Shown here: piece after piece, positions 1 through 8,932 of the stretch
Position numbering within the stretch: the stretch's first letter is position 1
Layout: each line of letters begins with the position of its first letter
DNA from: Paenibacillus sp. E222
Lineage (GTDB): Bacteria; Bacillota; Bacilli; Paenibacillales; Paenibacillaceae
Direction of reading: 5' to 3'
DNA length: 64,000 nucleotides
NCBI RefSeq assembly: GCF_013401555.1
Contig: NZ_CP058552.1
Coordinates: forward strand, 2,728,001-2,792,000
The notes under the pieces: generated by a model
What the model was told of the DNA's origin: nothing
What the model saw: only the letters and a program-made list of their open reading frames with translations
Database searches by the model: none
Translations under genes and position numbers: made by a program

Positions 1-858
1 TCGGTCATTACCAATATCGGTATGGACCATACGGATGTACTGGGAGATACGATTGAGGCGATTGCTGGAGAGAAGGCAGGCATTATTAAGGCGGGGGTAC
101 CCGTTGTTACCTGTGCCACGCAGCCAGAGGCTGTGAAGGTGATTCAGGAAACGGCAGAGCGGCTGCGTTCAACCGTGTATCTGGCGGGAGATCGTTTCTC
201 CTATCATAGGCTGGACAGTGATGAGAACGGACAATCTTTTCATTTTACAGGACCGTTCCGTGATCTGGACGTTCGTATTCGCATGCAGGGCGTACATCAA
301 TGCGATAATGCTGCGGGCGCACTTATGGTACTGGAGTTGCTTCGCCAATACATGGCATTTATGCTGGATGATGAAGATATTGCACTTGGACTGGAACATG
401 CCTTCTGGGCAGGACGGTTCGAGAAAGTGGTTGATCAGCCCCGCATTGTTCTGGATGGAGCACATAATCCGGAGGGTGCCGAATCACTGGCCAAGAGCAT
501 TATCGACGTATATCCTCACAACAAGTTAATTTTGATGATGGGCATGCTGGCGAATAAGCATCACGAAGCGTATTTGCAGCATATACTGCCACTAGTGGAT
601 ACGCTGATCCTGACCGAGCCAGATTTCCGACGCAAAATGGATGCAGCCGATTTGCTGCAGATCGTCGAACGGGTACGTCCCGCCATTGCGAAACCGGAGC
701 TGGAAATCATCGTCGAGCCCGAATGGGCAAAGGCACTTGATCTATTGAAGTCACGGACGGAAGCGGAAGATCTGGGGGTGGTGTCCGGCACATTGTACCT
801 CATTGCAGATGTGCGGGCAGCCCTTTTGCATCAAACCGATTCTGAAAAAGGTTGGTGA
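1..858 (+). CDS. folC: Bifunctional folylpolyglutamate/dihydrofolate synthase, C-terminal part (5' truncated by window edge)
   Basis: The reading frame is open from base 1 ([10 protein letters not shown]), so the start lies outside the window; 285 residues are visible. The enzyme adds glutamate to reduced folates, and in many bacteria also makes dihydrofolate from dihydropteroate, in the cytoplasm. Visible Mur-ligase-type features are the NIGMDH segment of the central ATPase domain and, near residue 150, LDGAHNPEG, which is the FolC C-terminal signature. The last codons overlap the proposed murC start, suggesting translational coupling. Two Mur-ligase superfamily genes lie side by side here. 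Identification is from family motifs and the shared B. subtilis neighbourhood. Confidence 0.93.
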   Translation, partial: SVITNIGMDHTDVLGDTIEAIAGEKAGIIKAGVPVVTCATQPEAVKVIQETAERLRSTVYLAGDRFSYHRLDSDENGQSFHFTGPFRDLDVRIRMQGVHQCDNAAGALMVLELLRQYMAFMLDDEDIALGLEHAFWAGRFEKVVDQPRIVLDGAHNPEGAESLAKSIIDVYPHNKLILMMGMLANKHHEAYLQHILPLVDTLILTEPDFRRKMDAADLLQIVERVRPAIAKPELEIIVEPEWAKALDLLKSRTEAEDLGVVSGTLYLIADVRAALLHQTDSEKGW

Positions 859-2234
859 AAGTTTTGTTAAATACATCGGAACACGTTCATTTTATAGGAA
901 TTGGCGGATATGGCATGAGTGCCATCGCGAGAGTTATGCTTGAGATGGGATACACCGTTACCGGATCGGATGTCGCTTCACAGGAGTTGACCGAGAAGCT
1001 GGCAGCCAAGGGAGCGAAAATATATATCGGACATACAGCAGAGCACGTAAATGGGGCAGACCTCGTTGTCTACTCTACGGCTGCTCCGGCTGATAATGTG
1101 GAGCGGGTAGCAGCTGAAAAGCTGAACATCCCGATTCTGCATCGCGCCCAGATGCTCGCACGTTTGCTGAATGAGCGCAAAGGTGTGGCTGTAGCCGGGG
1201 CTCATGGCAAAACAACCACGTCATCCATGATTGCACTTGTTATGGATAAATGTGATACAGACCCGACATACATTATTGGCGGGGAGATCATGAACGTGGG
1301 GACCAACGCCAAGGCAGGTCAAGGCGACTGGGTCGTTGCCGAGGCGGATGAGAGCGACGGTTCATTTTTGCAGTATCACCCTTGGCTCGGTATTGTGACG
1401 AATATTGAAGCGGATCATCTTGAGAACTACAACAGTGATTTTGAGGAACTCAAAAAGGCTTATGTGCAGTTCCTGAGTCAGATTCGTCCAGAAGGCACGG
1501 CTATTGTGTGTGCTGACGACGAGAATGTTCAGGCCATTTTGCCAGAGCTGAAATCACGGGTAACCACATACGGCATTGATTATGCTGCTGATTATACGGC
1601 AACAGATATCGTGCTTGGCGACCGCCGAATTTCCTTCACGATGAGCCATCAGGGCAATGTGTTGGGTACGGTGGAGCTGTCAGTTCCAGGTAAACATAAC
1701 GTTTATAATGCGATGGCTACGGTCATCACCTGTCTGGAAGCAGGTATTCCATTTGAGAAAATTACGGCTGCCATTATCCAGTTCCATGGAGCAAAACGCA
1801 GATTCCAGGTGCTGGGCGAGGCGCGTGATATGCTGATTATTGATGACTATGCGCATCACCCGACCGAGATTGAGGCTACAATCAGTGCGGCCAAAGCAAC
1901 GGGGAAACGTATCATTGCGGTATTCCAGCCACAGCGTTACACACGTACGTTCTTCCTGCTTGATGCGTTCAGTCGTGCCTTTGCAGAAGCGGATGAGGTT
2001 CTCATTACCGACATCTATTCCCCTGCGGGTGAAAAACAGATTGAAGGTGTTCACTCGGCTAGGCTGGTTGAACTCATCGTTCAAAACAGTAATGCTTCTG
2101 CACGTTATCTTCCGACAAAGGAAGAAGTTGTGGCAGATTTGCAGAACCGTCTTCAGCCAGGCGATCTTGTGCTCACGATGGGTGCAGGTGATATCTGGAA
2201 AGTTGGCGATACACTTGCCAAAGGGTTGAAATAA
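852..2234 (+). CDS. murC: UDP-N-acetylmuramate--L-alanine ligase
   Basis: Cytoplasmic ligase that adds L-alanine to UDP-MurNAc, the first step of peptidoglycan stem-peptide synthesis. The N-terminal Rossmann part starts [14 protein letters not shown], followed by the ATP loop [11 protein letters not shown] near residue 120 and the Mur central-domain sequence [10 protein letters not shown]. About 460 residues is normal for MurC. The start is uncertain: TTG at 852, GTG at 855 or TTG at 864 are in frame. GGTTGGTGA just upstream gives the best Shine-Dalgarno spacing to 864, so the conserved protein may begin LNTSEHV. It overlaps the folC stop. A hairpin and T-run follow at once. Confidence 0.95.
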   Translation: MVKVLLNTSEHVHFIGIGGYGMSAIARVMLEMGYTVTGSDVASQELTEKLAAKGAKIYIGHTAEHVNGADLVVYSTAAPADNVERVAAEKLNIPILHRAQMLARLLNERKGVAVAGAHGKTTTSSMIALVMDKCDTDPTYIIGGEIMNVGTNAKAGQGDWVVAEADESDGSFLQYHPWLGIVTNIEADHLENYNSDFEELKKAYVQFLSQIRPEGTAIVCADDENVQAILPELKSRVTTYGIDYAADYTATDIVLGDRRISFTMSHQGNVLGTVELSVPGKHNVYNAMATVITCLEAGIPFEKITAAIIQFHGAKRRFQVLGEARDMLIIDDYAHHPTEIEATISAAKATGKRIIAVFQPQRYTRTFFLLDAFSRAFAEADEVLITDIYSPAGEKQIEGVHSARLVELIVQNSNASARYLPTKEEVVADLQNRLQPGDLVLTMGAGDIWKVGDTLAKGLK

Positions 2235-2243
2235 ATACAATTG

Positions 2244-2282
2244 TAAAACCGTCTGACTTCATTTCGAAGCAGGCGGTTTTTT
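2244..2282 (+). terminator. Rho-independent terminator after murC
   Basis: AAACCGTCTGACTTC pairs with GAAGCAGGCGGTTT (one bulge and wobble), followed by TTTTTT. It sits 10 bases after the murC stop and separates folC-murC from the SPOR-protein gene. Confidence 0.85.
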
Positions 2283-2292
2283 GCATGAAATG

Positions 2293-2320
2293 GAATGTTT
2301 CTGACTCTCTCCACATATAG
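2293..2320 (+). promoter_or_regulatory. Candidate sporulation (sigma-E-like) promoter of the SpoIIB-like gene
   Basis: GAATGTT (2293-2299), 14 bases, then CATATAG (2314-2320). The -35 matches six of seven positions of the B. subtilis sigma-E consensus KMATATT; the -10 is a partial match to CATACA-T. B. subtilis spoIIB itself is not classically assigned to sigma-E, so this assignment is weak. Confidence 0.3.
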
Positions 2321-2353
2321 CTGTTATAAATGGGACAAAGGAGAGGGTACGGG

Positions 2354-3553
2354 GTGAGCAATGCTAGAATGACGTTTCGCTTTGGGGATAACGAGTCGGA
2401 CAAGCCTGAAAAAAAGGGGATACCCACATCCAGCACATTTGCAGCTTTGAGTGAAGAAATTCCGCACAGTCCAACGCCAACACCAACGCAGTTGAATACA
2501 ACACCTTCATGGACACCAGAGGAAATACCCGGTGACTGGGGAGAGACGATGCTGACAGGCTCCACTGTACCTGAACCTTACCCAAGAACGGACAAGGATT
2601 CTAAACTCGATGAGCCCCGATACAGTTATAATCATCTAAGTGCGTATCCGGGAGATGAGGACGAGAACAGATCGGACGAGAATTATGGAGGCCATGATTG
2701 GCTTGCAGATAGTGAAAACTACTCGTATAAGCGAAATCGCCCCCCGAGGGGTTGGAAAATGATTGGTTCAGTAACGGGTGCGCTTGTAACCGGGGCCCTC
2801 TTTGGCATGGTTATTCTTTCTTTTTTTAATCGGGAAGGGGCTGTAGATCCTGGGAGCAAGATGCCCGCCAATCAGGCGGTATCGGCCGTGACAGGTCAGC
2901 AGGGAGTGGCAGGTTCGGAACAGCAGCTCCAGGCAACGACTACAGGCGGCAGCTATTATGCACTGCAATATGGTGTATTCAGTTCTCCTGAACGCGCTGA
3001 ACAGGCGAAGGTGGAGCTGTCCCAGGCAGGGATTGCGGCAGGCTCCGATCCGGAGGATGGTAACCGGGTATATGCAGGCATTTCGGCTGACCGTGAGGAG
3101 GCCAAGCTGCTCAGCTCAAGGCTTAAGGCCGAAGGTGTGGAGCTGTACGTTAAGGAAATTGTCAACCCTGAAGTGAATCCGGCAGTTTTCGGCGGAAAAG
3201 CAGAGGATGTGAAGCAATTCTTCGCAAGTGGGTCGGCCTTGGTTGAACAACTGTCTACCCTCTCGATCCAGCAGCTTGGTCAGTCTGTTCCTGAAGCCGT
3301 TTCAACCGAAACGATGACCTCTTTACAGAACCAGCATCAGCTCTGGCTAACCGGTTTAAATAGTATCGCGCCAGGTCTGAGTGCAGACGTACAACCCTAT
3401 GTATCCGCGATGGAAAAATCGATGAACAGTGCGGTAACGGCTATTGCCGAATACAACAAAAATCCGGCTAATGTGTATATGTGGTCCGTACAGTCCGATC
3501 TGATGGAATATGTATTACAGCAAAAAAAATGGCTTGAAGCGATAAAACAATAA
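2354..3553 (+). CDS. SpoIIB-like SPOR-domain membrane protein
   Basis: The 399-residue protein has an acidic, Pro/Thr-rich cytoplasmic N-terminus. One membrane helix lies near residues 136-158 (MIGSVTGALVTGALFG and on), preceded by basic KRNRPPRGWK. A SPOR peptidoglycan-binding domain lies near 200-272 (YYALQYGVFSSPERAEQAK ... ELYVKEI), then an external helical tail. GTG at 2354 is chosen because AAAGGAGAGG ends 7 bases upstream; an upstream in-frame ATG at 2330 overlaps that site. B. subtilis has SpoIIB, a septal SPOR protein acting in engulfment-stage septum remodelling, at the same place just before maf. Topology and position agree, but sequence identity to SpoIIB is inferred. Confidence 0.7.
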   Translation: MSNARMTFRFGDNESDKPEKKGIPTSSTFAALSEEIPHSPTPTPTQLNTTPSWTPEEIPGDWGETMLTGSTVPEPYPRTDKDSKLDEPRYSYNHLSAYPGDEDENRSDENYGGHDWLADSENYSYKRNRPPRGWKMIGSVTGALVTGALFGMVILSFFNREGAVDPGSKMPANQAVSAVTGQQGVAGSEQQLQATTTGGSYYALQYGVFSSPERAEQAKVELSQAGIAAGSDPEDGNRVYAGISADREEAKLLSSRLKAEGVELYVKEIVNPEVNPAVFGGKAEDVKQFFASGSALVEQLSTLSIQQLGQSVPEAVSTETMTSLQNQHQLWLTGLNSIAPGLSADVQPYVSAMEKSMNSAVTAIAEYNKNPANVYMWSVQSDLMEYVLQQKKWLEAIKQ

Positions 3554-3587
3554 TCAACGCTTTCCCATAACACAGCCTTGAAATACC

Positions 3588-3640
3588 TATCCGGCAAGGA
3601 ACTGGAAATAGTTCCCCTTGCCGGATTTGTGTTTGTATTG
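3588..3640 (+). terminator. Terminator-like hairpin after the SpoIIB-like gene
   Basis: ATCCGGCAAGGAACT pairs with AGTTCCCCTTGCCGGAT around a short loop, followed by TTGTGTTTG. The stem is strong but the U-tract is imperfect, so termination may be partial. Confidence 0.55.
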
Positions 3641-3698
3641 ACGTACAAAACCCCGTATAATAATGTGGGTGTCAAAAAATGGCGAGGGAAGATCACCG

Positions 3699-3941
3699 AT
3701 GAAAAAAAACTTCGGCATGTTATTGCTGTTTCTGCTGCTCGGCTGGCTGGCCGGTGCGTGGATCGCCAAGGCACTGCAGCCTGTAAAGGCCGTTGCCTTT
3801 CTAACGAAAGCCACGACCATTCGTTGGTCGCCGCAGGCTGATCTGGATATTATCAGTTATGATATTTCATTTCAATTTCAAATGAGCCTCCTGAGCTTGA
3901 TTGGTATTATTGCTGCTGTATGGCTGTATCGCAGGTTATAG
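3699..3941 (+). CDS. DUF4321-type small membrane protein
   Basis: The 80-residue protein starts MKKNFGMLLLFLLLGW. It has two hydrophobic helices, near residues 5-25 and 58-78, joined by a polar segment with a Trp-Ser-Pro turn, and ends in basic WLYRRL. ATG at 3699 is preceded by GAGGGAAG at good distance; codons upstream read into a non-conserved extension. Small two-helix proteins of the DUF4321 family sit before maf in many Bacillota, and the length and topology fit. The function is unknown; the context (maf, radC, mreBCD) suggests a link to division or envelope growth only by association. Confidence 0.75.
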   Translation: MKKNFGMLLLFLLLGWLAGAWIAKALQPVKAVAFLTKATTIRWSPQADLDIISYDISFQFQMSLLSLIGIIAAVWLYRRL

Positions 3942-4033
3942 GAGAATGACGAATTTTGACGAAGAAACTAAAAAAATGATATCTACTAGCGTGATCCGAC
4001 AGGATGTCGCCGTAGCATAAGGGGCCGGTTATT

Positions 4034-4645
4034 TTGGATAAAACACAACAGCGTCGCATTATTCTGGCTTCGACATCGCCACGGCGTAAAGAACTGATCG
4101 CATCACTCCATCTAGCTTTTGAAGTAATACCAAGTCACGCCGATGAAGATACACCGCCGGAATGGACTCCTGAACAGACGGTACAGGAACTTGCGATGCG
4201 TAAGGCGCTTGCCGTTTATCGCGGACTGGAAGGCCGTGAACAGGACGCAGTTATTGTTGGTAGTGACACTGTTGTCGTTCTGGACGGTGATATTCTCGGT
4301 AAACCCGTAGACGAAGCGGACGCTGTACGTATGTTATCTCGTCTACAGGGTCGTGTACACCGTGTTTTCACGGGAGTAGCTTGTATCGATGCAGGAAATG
4401 GACAATCCATGGTTCAGTATCGGCAGACGGATGTAACGATGAAGGAACTGTCTGACGCTACGATTCGTGCGTATGTTCAGACTGGAGAGCCTTCGGACAA
4501 GGCAGGATCATATGCCATTCAGGGCATTGGTGCTTCACTGATAGAACGTGTTGAAGGATGTTATTTCAATGTGGTGGGACTACCGTTGTCCTTGCTTAGC
4601 GATATGCTGGATGGATTCGGCGTACATGTACTGCCACGAACATGA
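4034..4645 (+). CDS. maf: Maf-family nucleoside triphosphate pyrophosphatase
   Basis: A 203-residue Maf/HAM1-fold enzyme that hydrolyses non-canonical or modified nucleotides (dTTP/UTP-type substrates in characterised members) to monophosphates in the cytoplasm. Overexpression blocks septation in B. subtilis. The signature STSPRRKELI lies near residues 14-23, VGSDTVVVLDG near 75-85, and the GSYAIQGIG motif is near the C-terminus. TTG at 4034 is the start, with AAGGGGCC about 12 bases upstream. The gene sits just before radC as in B. subtilis. Confidence 0.93.
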   Translation: MDKTQQRRIILASTSPRRKELIASLHLAFEVIPSHADEDTPPEWTPEQTVQELAMRKALAVYRGLEGREQDAVIVGSDTVVVLDGDILGKPVDEADAVRMLSRLQGRVHRVFTGVACIDAGNGQSMVQYRQTDVTMKELSDATIRAYVQTGEPSDKAGSYAIQGIGASLIERVEGCYFNVVGLPLSLLSDMLDGFGVHVLPRT

Positions 4646-4680
4646 AATTCCGCAGTTGACGATCTGAAAAGAGGGAACAT

Positions 4681-5370
4681 ATGGAGTCGCCTCAATATAT
4701 GATGCGCGACATCCCCCAGGAAGAACGCCCGAGAGAACGCATGATGGAATACGGGGCGGGCGCCTTAAGCCATGCTGAATTGCTGGCGATCTTACTTCGA
4801 ACAGGCACAAGACAGGAGTCCGCAGTGCATATGGCACAGCGGATTCTGACCGAAGCGGGTGGAATTCGCTCGTTGATGGATTTGAGCCTGGAAGAACTGA
4901 CTGCAATGAAGGGAATCGGCATGGCCAAGGCTGTACAGCTGAAAGCCAGCATTGAGCTTGGTCATCGGATTGCGAAGAGCAGACTTACACAGTCAACTTC
5001 AATCCGTACCCCTCGTGATGCGGCCGATATTCTTACCGAACAATTACGTTACTTGCAGAAAGAACACTTTGTGTGTCTTTTCCTGAATAGCAAAAACCAC
5101 ATTATTGCCCAGGAAACACTCTCCATGGGTAGCCTTAACGCTTCGATTGTACATCCGCGTGAAGTGTTCCGGGCTGCCATCAAATGCAGCAGCGCCTCTA
5201 TTGTGTGCGCACACAACCATCCCAGTGGTGATCCTACGCCTAGTCCAGAGGACATCCAAATAACCAAAAGACTGATCGAGGCCGGCTCAATTGTCGGCAT
5301 AGACGTGCTGGATCACATTATTATCGGAGATGGGACGTACGTAAGTTTGAAGGAGAAGGGCTTAGTATAA
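4681..5370 (+). CDS. radC: RadC / JAB-domain protein
   Basis: The 229-residue protein has an N-terminal helix-hairpin-helix region (about 30-95, with MKGIGMAKAVQLKAS) and a C-terminal JAB/MPN fold. The metal motif AHNHPSGDPTPSPED includes His178, His180, Ser188 and Asp191 of the JAMM pattern. The RadC name comes from an old E. coli repair phenotype; the physiological substrate is not settled. AGAGGGAACAT precedes the ATG at 4681. It sits between maf and mreB, the usual order in Bacillota. Confidence 0.93.
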   Translation: MESPQYMMRDIPQEERPRERMMEYGAGALSHAELLAILLRTGTRQESAVHMAQRILTEAGGIRSLMDLSLEELTAMKGIGMAKAVQLKASIELGHRIAKSRLTQSTSIRTPRDAADILTEQLRYLQKEHFVCLFLNSKNHIIAQETLSMGSLNASIVHPREVFRAAIKCSSASIVCAHNHPSGDPTPSPEDIQITKRLIEAGSIVGIDVLDHIIIGDGTYVSLKEKGLV

Positions 5371-5564
5371 TATAATGGTTGGCGTTGATGTTTTCCTATG
5401 AATGTTGACGGCGTTGTCCGTAGAAGATAGGTTCACTTTACACATGCAAAACAATGCAACACAAAACAAATGCGAATAGTAGCTCCACCATGTTGGTGGT
5501 AATGAAAATGAAACGCTCTTGATTCACTGGAGCGGCTATATGAGGCAGAAAAGGAGATTACATT

Positions 5565-6599
5565 ATGTTTGGTGGTTTTAACAAAGATTTGGGGATTGAC
5601 TTGGGGACAGCGAATACACTCGTTTATGTACGTGGAAAAGGAATTGTGGTACGGGAACCTTCCGTAGTTGCTATTCGGACTGATACCAAAACTATTGAGG
5701 CAGTAGGGGAATCTGCCAAAAAAATGATTGGACGTACACCTGGTAACATTCGTGCCATTCGTCCAATGAAAGACGGCGTTATTGCCGATTTCGATACAAC
5801 AGCAACAATGATCAAGTACTTTATTCGTCAGGCGCAGAAGCAACGTTCCATGTTCCAGCGTCATCCTAACGTGATGGTATGTGTACCATCCGGGATTACA
5901 GCGGTAGAACAACGTGCGGTTGAAGATGCAACAAAACAAGCTGGTGCTCGTGAAGCCTACACGATTGAAGAGCCTTTTGCAGCTGCAATCGGTGCAGATC
6001 TTCCAGTGTGGGAACCAACGGGAAGCATGGTTGTAGATATCGGTGGTGGTACGACCGAAGTGGCAGTTATTTCCCTGGGCGGGATTGTAACAAGCCGTTC
6101 GGTTCGTGTCGCTGGTGACGAGATGGATGAATCCGTGATTCAATACATTAAACGCCAGTATAATCTGATGATCGGTGAACGTACATCCGAGCAGTTGAAG
6201 ATGGATATCGGATCAGCTATGCCGCTTGAGCAAGTAGAAACGATGGAAATTCGTGGACGCGACCTCGTAACAGGTCTGCCGAAGACGATTACGATTACAT
6301 CGGATGAAATCAGCGAAGCTTTGGCGGATACGGTGAATGCCATTGTTGAAGCTGTAAAAGTAACCTTGGAGAAATGTCCTCCTGAGTTGGCAGCGGATAT
6401 TATGGACCGTGGTATTGTTCTCACAGGTGGCGGCGCACTGCTTCGTAATCTGGACAAGCTGCTTGCTGGTGAGACAGGAATGCCTGTGATCGTAGCAGAG
6501 AACCCGCTCGATTGCGTTGCAATCGGAACAGGTAAAGCGCTTGAGAATATTCATTTGTTCAAGAGCAGAAGCAGTTCGGCAGTTCGTTCCAAACGTTAA
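5565..6599 (+). CDS. mreB: Rod-shape-determining actin homologue MreB
   Basis: A 344-residue bacterial actin that forms membrane-associated filaments guiding lateral peptidoglycan synthesis. Phosphate 1 loop [15 protein letters not shown] starts near residue 10, phosphate 2 loop [18 protein letters not shown] near 155, and the adenosine motif [12 protein letters not shown] near 285. AAAAGGAGATTACATT precedes the ATG. MreC and MreD follow, but across a 188-base structured gap. A 194-base upstream region from the radC stop holds no clear gene; I could not settle its promoter. Confidence 0.97.
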   Translation: MFGGFNKDLGIDLGTANTLVYVRGKGIVVREPSVVAIRTDTKTIEAVGESAKKMIGRTPGNIRAIRPMKDGVIADFDTTATMIKYFIRQAQKQRSMFQRHPNVMVCVPSGITAVEQRAVEDATKQAGAREAYTIEEPFAAAIGADLPVWEPTGSMVVDIGGGTTEVAVISLGGIVTSRSVRVAGDEMDESVIQYIKRQYNLMIGERTSEQLKMDIGSAMPLEQVETMEIRGRDLVTGLPKTITITSDEISEALADTVNAIVEAVKVTLEKCPPELAADIMDRGIVLTGGGALLRNLDKLLAGETGMPVIVAENPLDCVAIGTGKALENIHLFKSRSSSAVRSKR

Positions 6600-6787
6600 T
6601 TGACATATGCCATGTTTGGCTCGCTTATCGACCAAGCGGCATGATATCAATGAAGAGGACCCGGTTAACCCCGGGAGAGCTAATACCCGCATACCCGGGG
6701 AGAATCGGCTGATATTCTCGACGGGACTATAAGTCTGACAGTCTCCCCGCCGGGCATGGCTCGGAAGAGAATAATGGATGTTAGAGG
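6600..6787 (+). promoter_or_regulatory. Structured mreB-mreC spacer with mutually exclusive helices
   Basis: The 188-base gap has no ORF but dense pairing. Hairpin 6607-6642 pairs ATGCC/GGCAT and TTGG/CCAA. Hairpin 6660-6675 pairs CCCGG/CCGGG. A three-way junction is closed by CCCGGGG (6694-6700) with CCCCGCCGGG (6745-6754, CC bulged) and encloses hairpins AGAAT/ATTCT (6701-6718) and GACT/AGTC (6725-6735). Alternatively CCCCGGG (6669-6675) pairs perfectly with the same CCCGGGG. The two folds exclude each other, as in a riboswitch or attenuator. I cannot assign a known RNA class. The RNA effect is inferred from pairing only. Confidence 0.5.
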
Positions 6788-7660
6788 GTGGTCGAACTGT
6801 TTAAACTGCTGGGTAACAAAAGACTTTTTGTTTTGCTGGTGGGCCTTGTTACATTTATCGCGTTAATGGGCTTTACGCTCGGTCCGCGAACCGCTCTATC
6901 CTGGCCGGAGAAATTCCTGAAGGATTCAGTCGGATTTGTACAATACGTATTTTACAAGCCCGCTTCTTCTGTAGCGGGCTTTTTCAAAGATTTGGCGAAC
7001 ATGCGTACGGTATATCAAGAAAATGAAGAGCTTCGTATTGCGATGGGGCACTATACCCGGGATCGACTGAAATACAATGAGATGGACAAAAAAATTGCGC
7101 AGCTGGAAGAAAATCTCAAATTCACTGAGGAGCAACGGAACCGATACAATTATGATACGCGAATTGCTCAGGTCATCAGCGCCAATTCCGACCCCAACAG
7201 CAGATCGATCAATATTGATATTGGCGAAAATGCCGGAATCAAACCAGGCATGGCGGTGACCTCGCTGGATGGTCTGGTTGGGGTTGTCAGTCATGTCAGC
7301 TCGTATACGTCAACGGTTAATCTGCTAACCTCTATGGACGCCAATGACCCAACATCCAATGCCATCGCAGCTACAGCCGTGGGCAAAGAAAAAGTGTTTG
7401 GCATGATTGAGAGTTATGATCCAAAATCCGGCATGCTCAAAATGACCAAGATCTCGGAAGATTCAGATATTAAAAAGGGTGATGAAATCATCTCCTCCGG
7501 GATTATCAACAATTTTCCAAAGTACATGCGCATCGGAGAAGTGCAAAAGGTTGAAGTTGGGGAATATGGTTTGACACGGACTGCGATTATTAAGCCTTAT
7601 GCAAGCTTCCTTGACTGGAAAGAGCTGATTGTCATTATCCCACCTGAGGTAAAAGAATAA
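6788..7660 (+). CDS. mreC: Rod-shape-determining protein MreC
   Basis: Single-pass extracytoplasmic scaffold that links MreB/MreD and the elongation synthases. The 290-residue protein has a membrane helix near 14-32 (LFVLLVGLVTFIALMGF), a coiled coil near 75-115, then the beta-rich MreC domain with DIGENAGIKPGMAV and GDEIISSG. The start is doubtful. GTG at 6788 overlaps its own ribosome site (AGAGGG, 6783-6788), whereas in-frame CTG at 6797 would give MFKLLGNKR with normal spacing. The stop overlaps the mreD ATG. Confidence 0.93.
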   Translation: MVELFKLLGNKRLFVLLVGLVTFIALMGFTLGPRTALSWPEKFLKDSVGFVQYVFYKPASSVAGFFKDLANMRTVYQENEELRIAMGHYTRDRLKYNEMDKKIAQLEENLKFTEEQRNRYNYDTRIAQVISANSDPNSRSINIDIGENAGIKPGMAVTSLDGLVGVVSHVSSYTSTVNLLTSMDANDPTSNAIAATAVGKEKVFGMIESYDPKSGMLKMTKISEDSDIKKGDEIISSGIINNFPKYMRIGEVQKVEVGEYGLTRTAIIKPYASFLDWKELIVIIPPEVKE

Positions 7661-8193
7661 TGATAACGCGCAAGCAAGTCTTATTCCTGTTACTGTTCGT
7701 TTTGTTCATTGTTGAAGGAACGATTCTTCCGCTGCTCATTCCTTCAGCCTGGCAAACGCGTATTTCTGCCAACCTGGTCTACATCGTGATTTTGTTTATT
7801 GCTGTATATCATCATCGGCACACGGCGTTGGTGCTTGGCATATGTTTTGGACTATTGCACGATGTCGTGTTCTACGGCGAAATGATTGGACCATACGGAT
7901 TTTCGATGGGATTATCGGCATATATGATGGGACTTATTTTTCAAGCGCCGCGCGCACCACTGCCGGTTATGGTTTCCGTCGTCCTTTTGGGAAGTTTGCT
8001 GAATGACACCATGTTATTCTTTCTGTACAAGCTCTTCCAACTCAATCATGTGACATTTGACTGGGCGTTGCTTGAATACATGATTCCCAATTTGTTCATT
8101 CATTTTGTGTTTGCGCTTATCATTTATGTTCCTCTTCGGAAACAACTGGAGCGGATTGGTAAGAGAAAGAGCAAAGCACAAGAAGCTTCTTGA
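7660..8193 (+). CDS. mreD: Rod-shape-determining protein MreD
   Basis: A 177-residue polytopic membrane protein with about five hydrophobic helices and the MreD-typical stretch FGLLHDVVFYGEMIGPYGFS. It works with MreC in the elongasome. The ATG overlaps the mreC stop (TAATGA), so the two are translationally coupled. The basic C-terminus (RKQLERIGKRKSK) should be cytoplasmic. Assignment rests on topology, length and position after mreC. Confidence 0.93.
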   Translation: MITRKQVLFLLLFVLFIVEGTILPLLIPSAWQTRISANLVYIVILFIAVYHHRHTALVLGICFGLLHDVVFYGEMIGPYGFSMGLSAYMMGLIFQAPRAPLPVMVSVVLLGSLLNDTMLFFLYKLFQLNHVTFDWALLEYMIPNLFIHFVFALIIYVPLRKQLERIGKRKSKAQEAS

Positions 8194-8266
8194 TACATTT
8201 ATGGAGGGAGAAGCAGGAACTTGGGGACCCGGGCACGAAATGTAATGAGATGGGAGGGACAGGCTT

Positions 8267-8929
8267 ATGACGGTAAAATCGAATCACGTAACGATTAAAG
8301 GCATCCGAGACGGCCTGGTTTTCCTGTTGGACGATCAATGTGAATTCGAGGAATTGCTCTACGAGCTCCGCTATAAGCTGGAACACAGCCATCAAAATAT
8401 TTTGACCGGACCGATAGTTCATGTGGATATCAAACTGGGCAACCGGGAAGTAACGGAGGACCAGAAAGAAGCAATTCTTGATATATTGAAACAAAAAGGG
8501 AATTTGCTCATTCGTTCCATAGACTCACCGGCCCTTAAACCAGAGGTTAAAGGGCCGCCGCCGATTATAACCATGTGTGGTATGGTACGTTCGGGTCAGG
8601 TACTTCATCATGAAGGGAATCTACTGTTTCTTGGTGATATCAATCCGGGGGGCACAGTAACGTGTACCGGAGATATATATGTTTTGGGTTCACTCAGAGG
8701 CATGGCTCACGCTGGAATTGGTGGGGACGAAGACTCGATCATTGCAGCTTCGGTGTTTGCACCAACGCAGCTGCGGATCGCTGACATCATCAGCCGTCCT
8801 CCCGATGAGTGGGAGAGCCGAGAGACCGGAATGGAATTTGCTTATTTACAGGACAATCAGATGCAGATCGACAAGATGAGCAATATCGTTCGGTTGCGCC
8901 GAGATTTTAATGTGTTTAAAGGAGTGTAG
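8267..8929 (+). CDS. minC: Septum-site-determining protein MinC
   Basis: FtsZ-polymerisation inhibitor recruited to the membrane by MinD. The 220-residue protein has an N-terminal domain (about 1-100) and a C-terminal beta-helix (about 110-215) with the repeated-turn pattern RSGQVLHHEGNLLFLGDINPGGTV and LGSLRGMAHAGI-type turns. GGGAGGGACAGGCTT precedes the ATG. minD follows after three bases, so they form one unit, probably continuing from mreBCD across a 73-base gap. Confidence 0.95.
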   Translation: MTVKSNHVTIKGIRDGLVFLLDDQCEFEELLYELRYKLEHSHQNILTGPIVHVDIKLGNREVTEDQKEAILDILKQKGNLLIRSIDSPALKPEVKGPPPIITMCGMVRSGQVLHHEGNLLFLGDINPGGTVTCTGDIYVLGSLRGMAHAGIGGDEDSIIAASVFAPTQLRIADIISRPPDEWESRETGMEFAYLQDNQMQIDKMSNIVRLRRDFNVFKGV

Positions 8930-8932
8930 CTC

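Noticed and set aside
3946..4020. 24-codon ORF (MTNFDEETKKMISTSVIRQD...) after the DUF4321 gene
   Set aside because: AGGAGA abuts the ATG with almost no spacing, and the frame is too short to support.
6600..6787. Idea that the mreB-mreC spacer is a c-di-AMP (ydaO-type) riboswitch
   Set aside because: Some GC blocks look similar, but the conserved ydaO core strings are not present, so I leave the class open.
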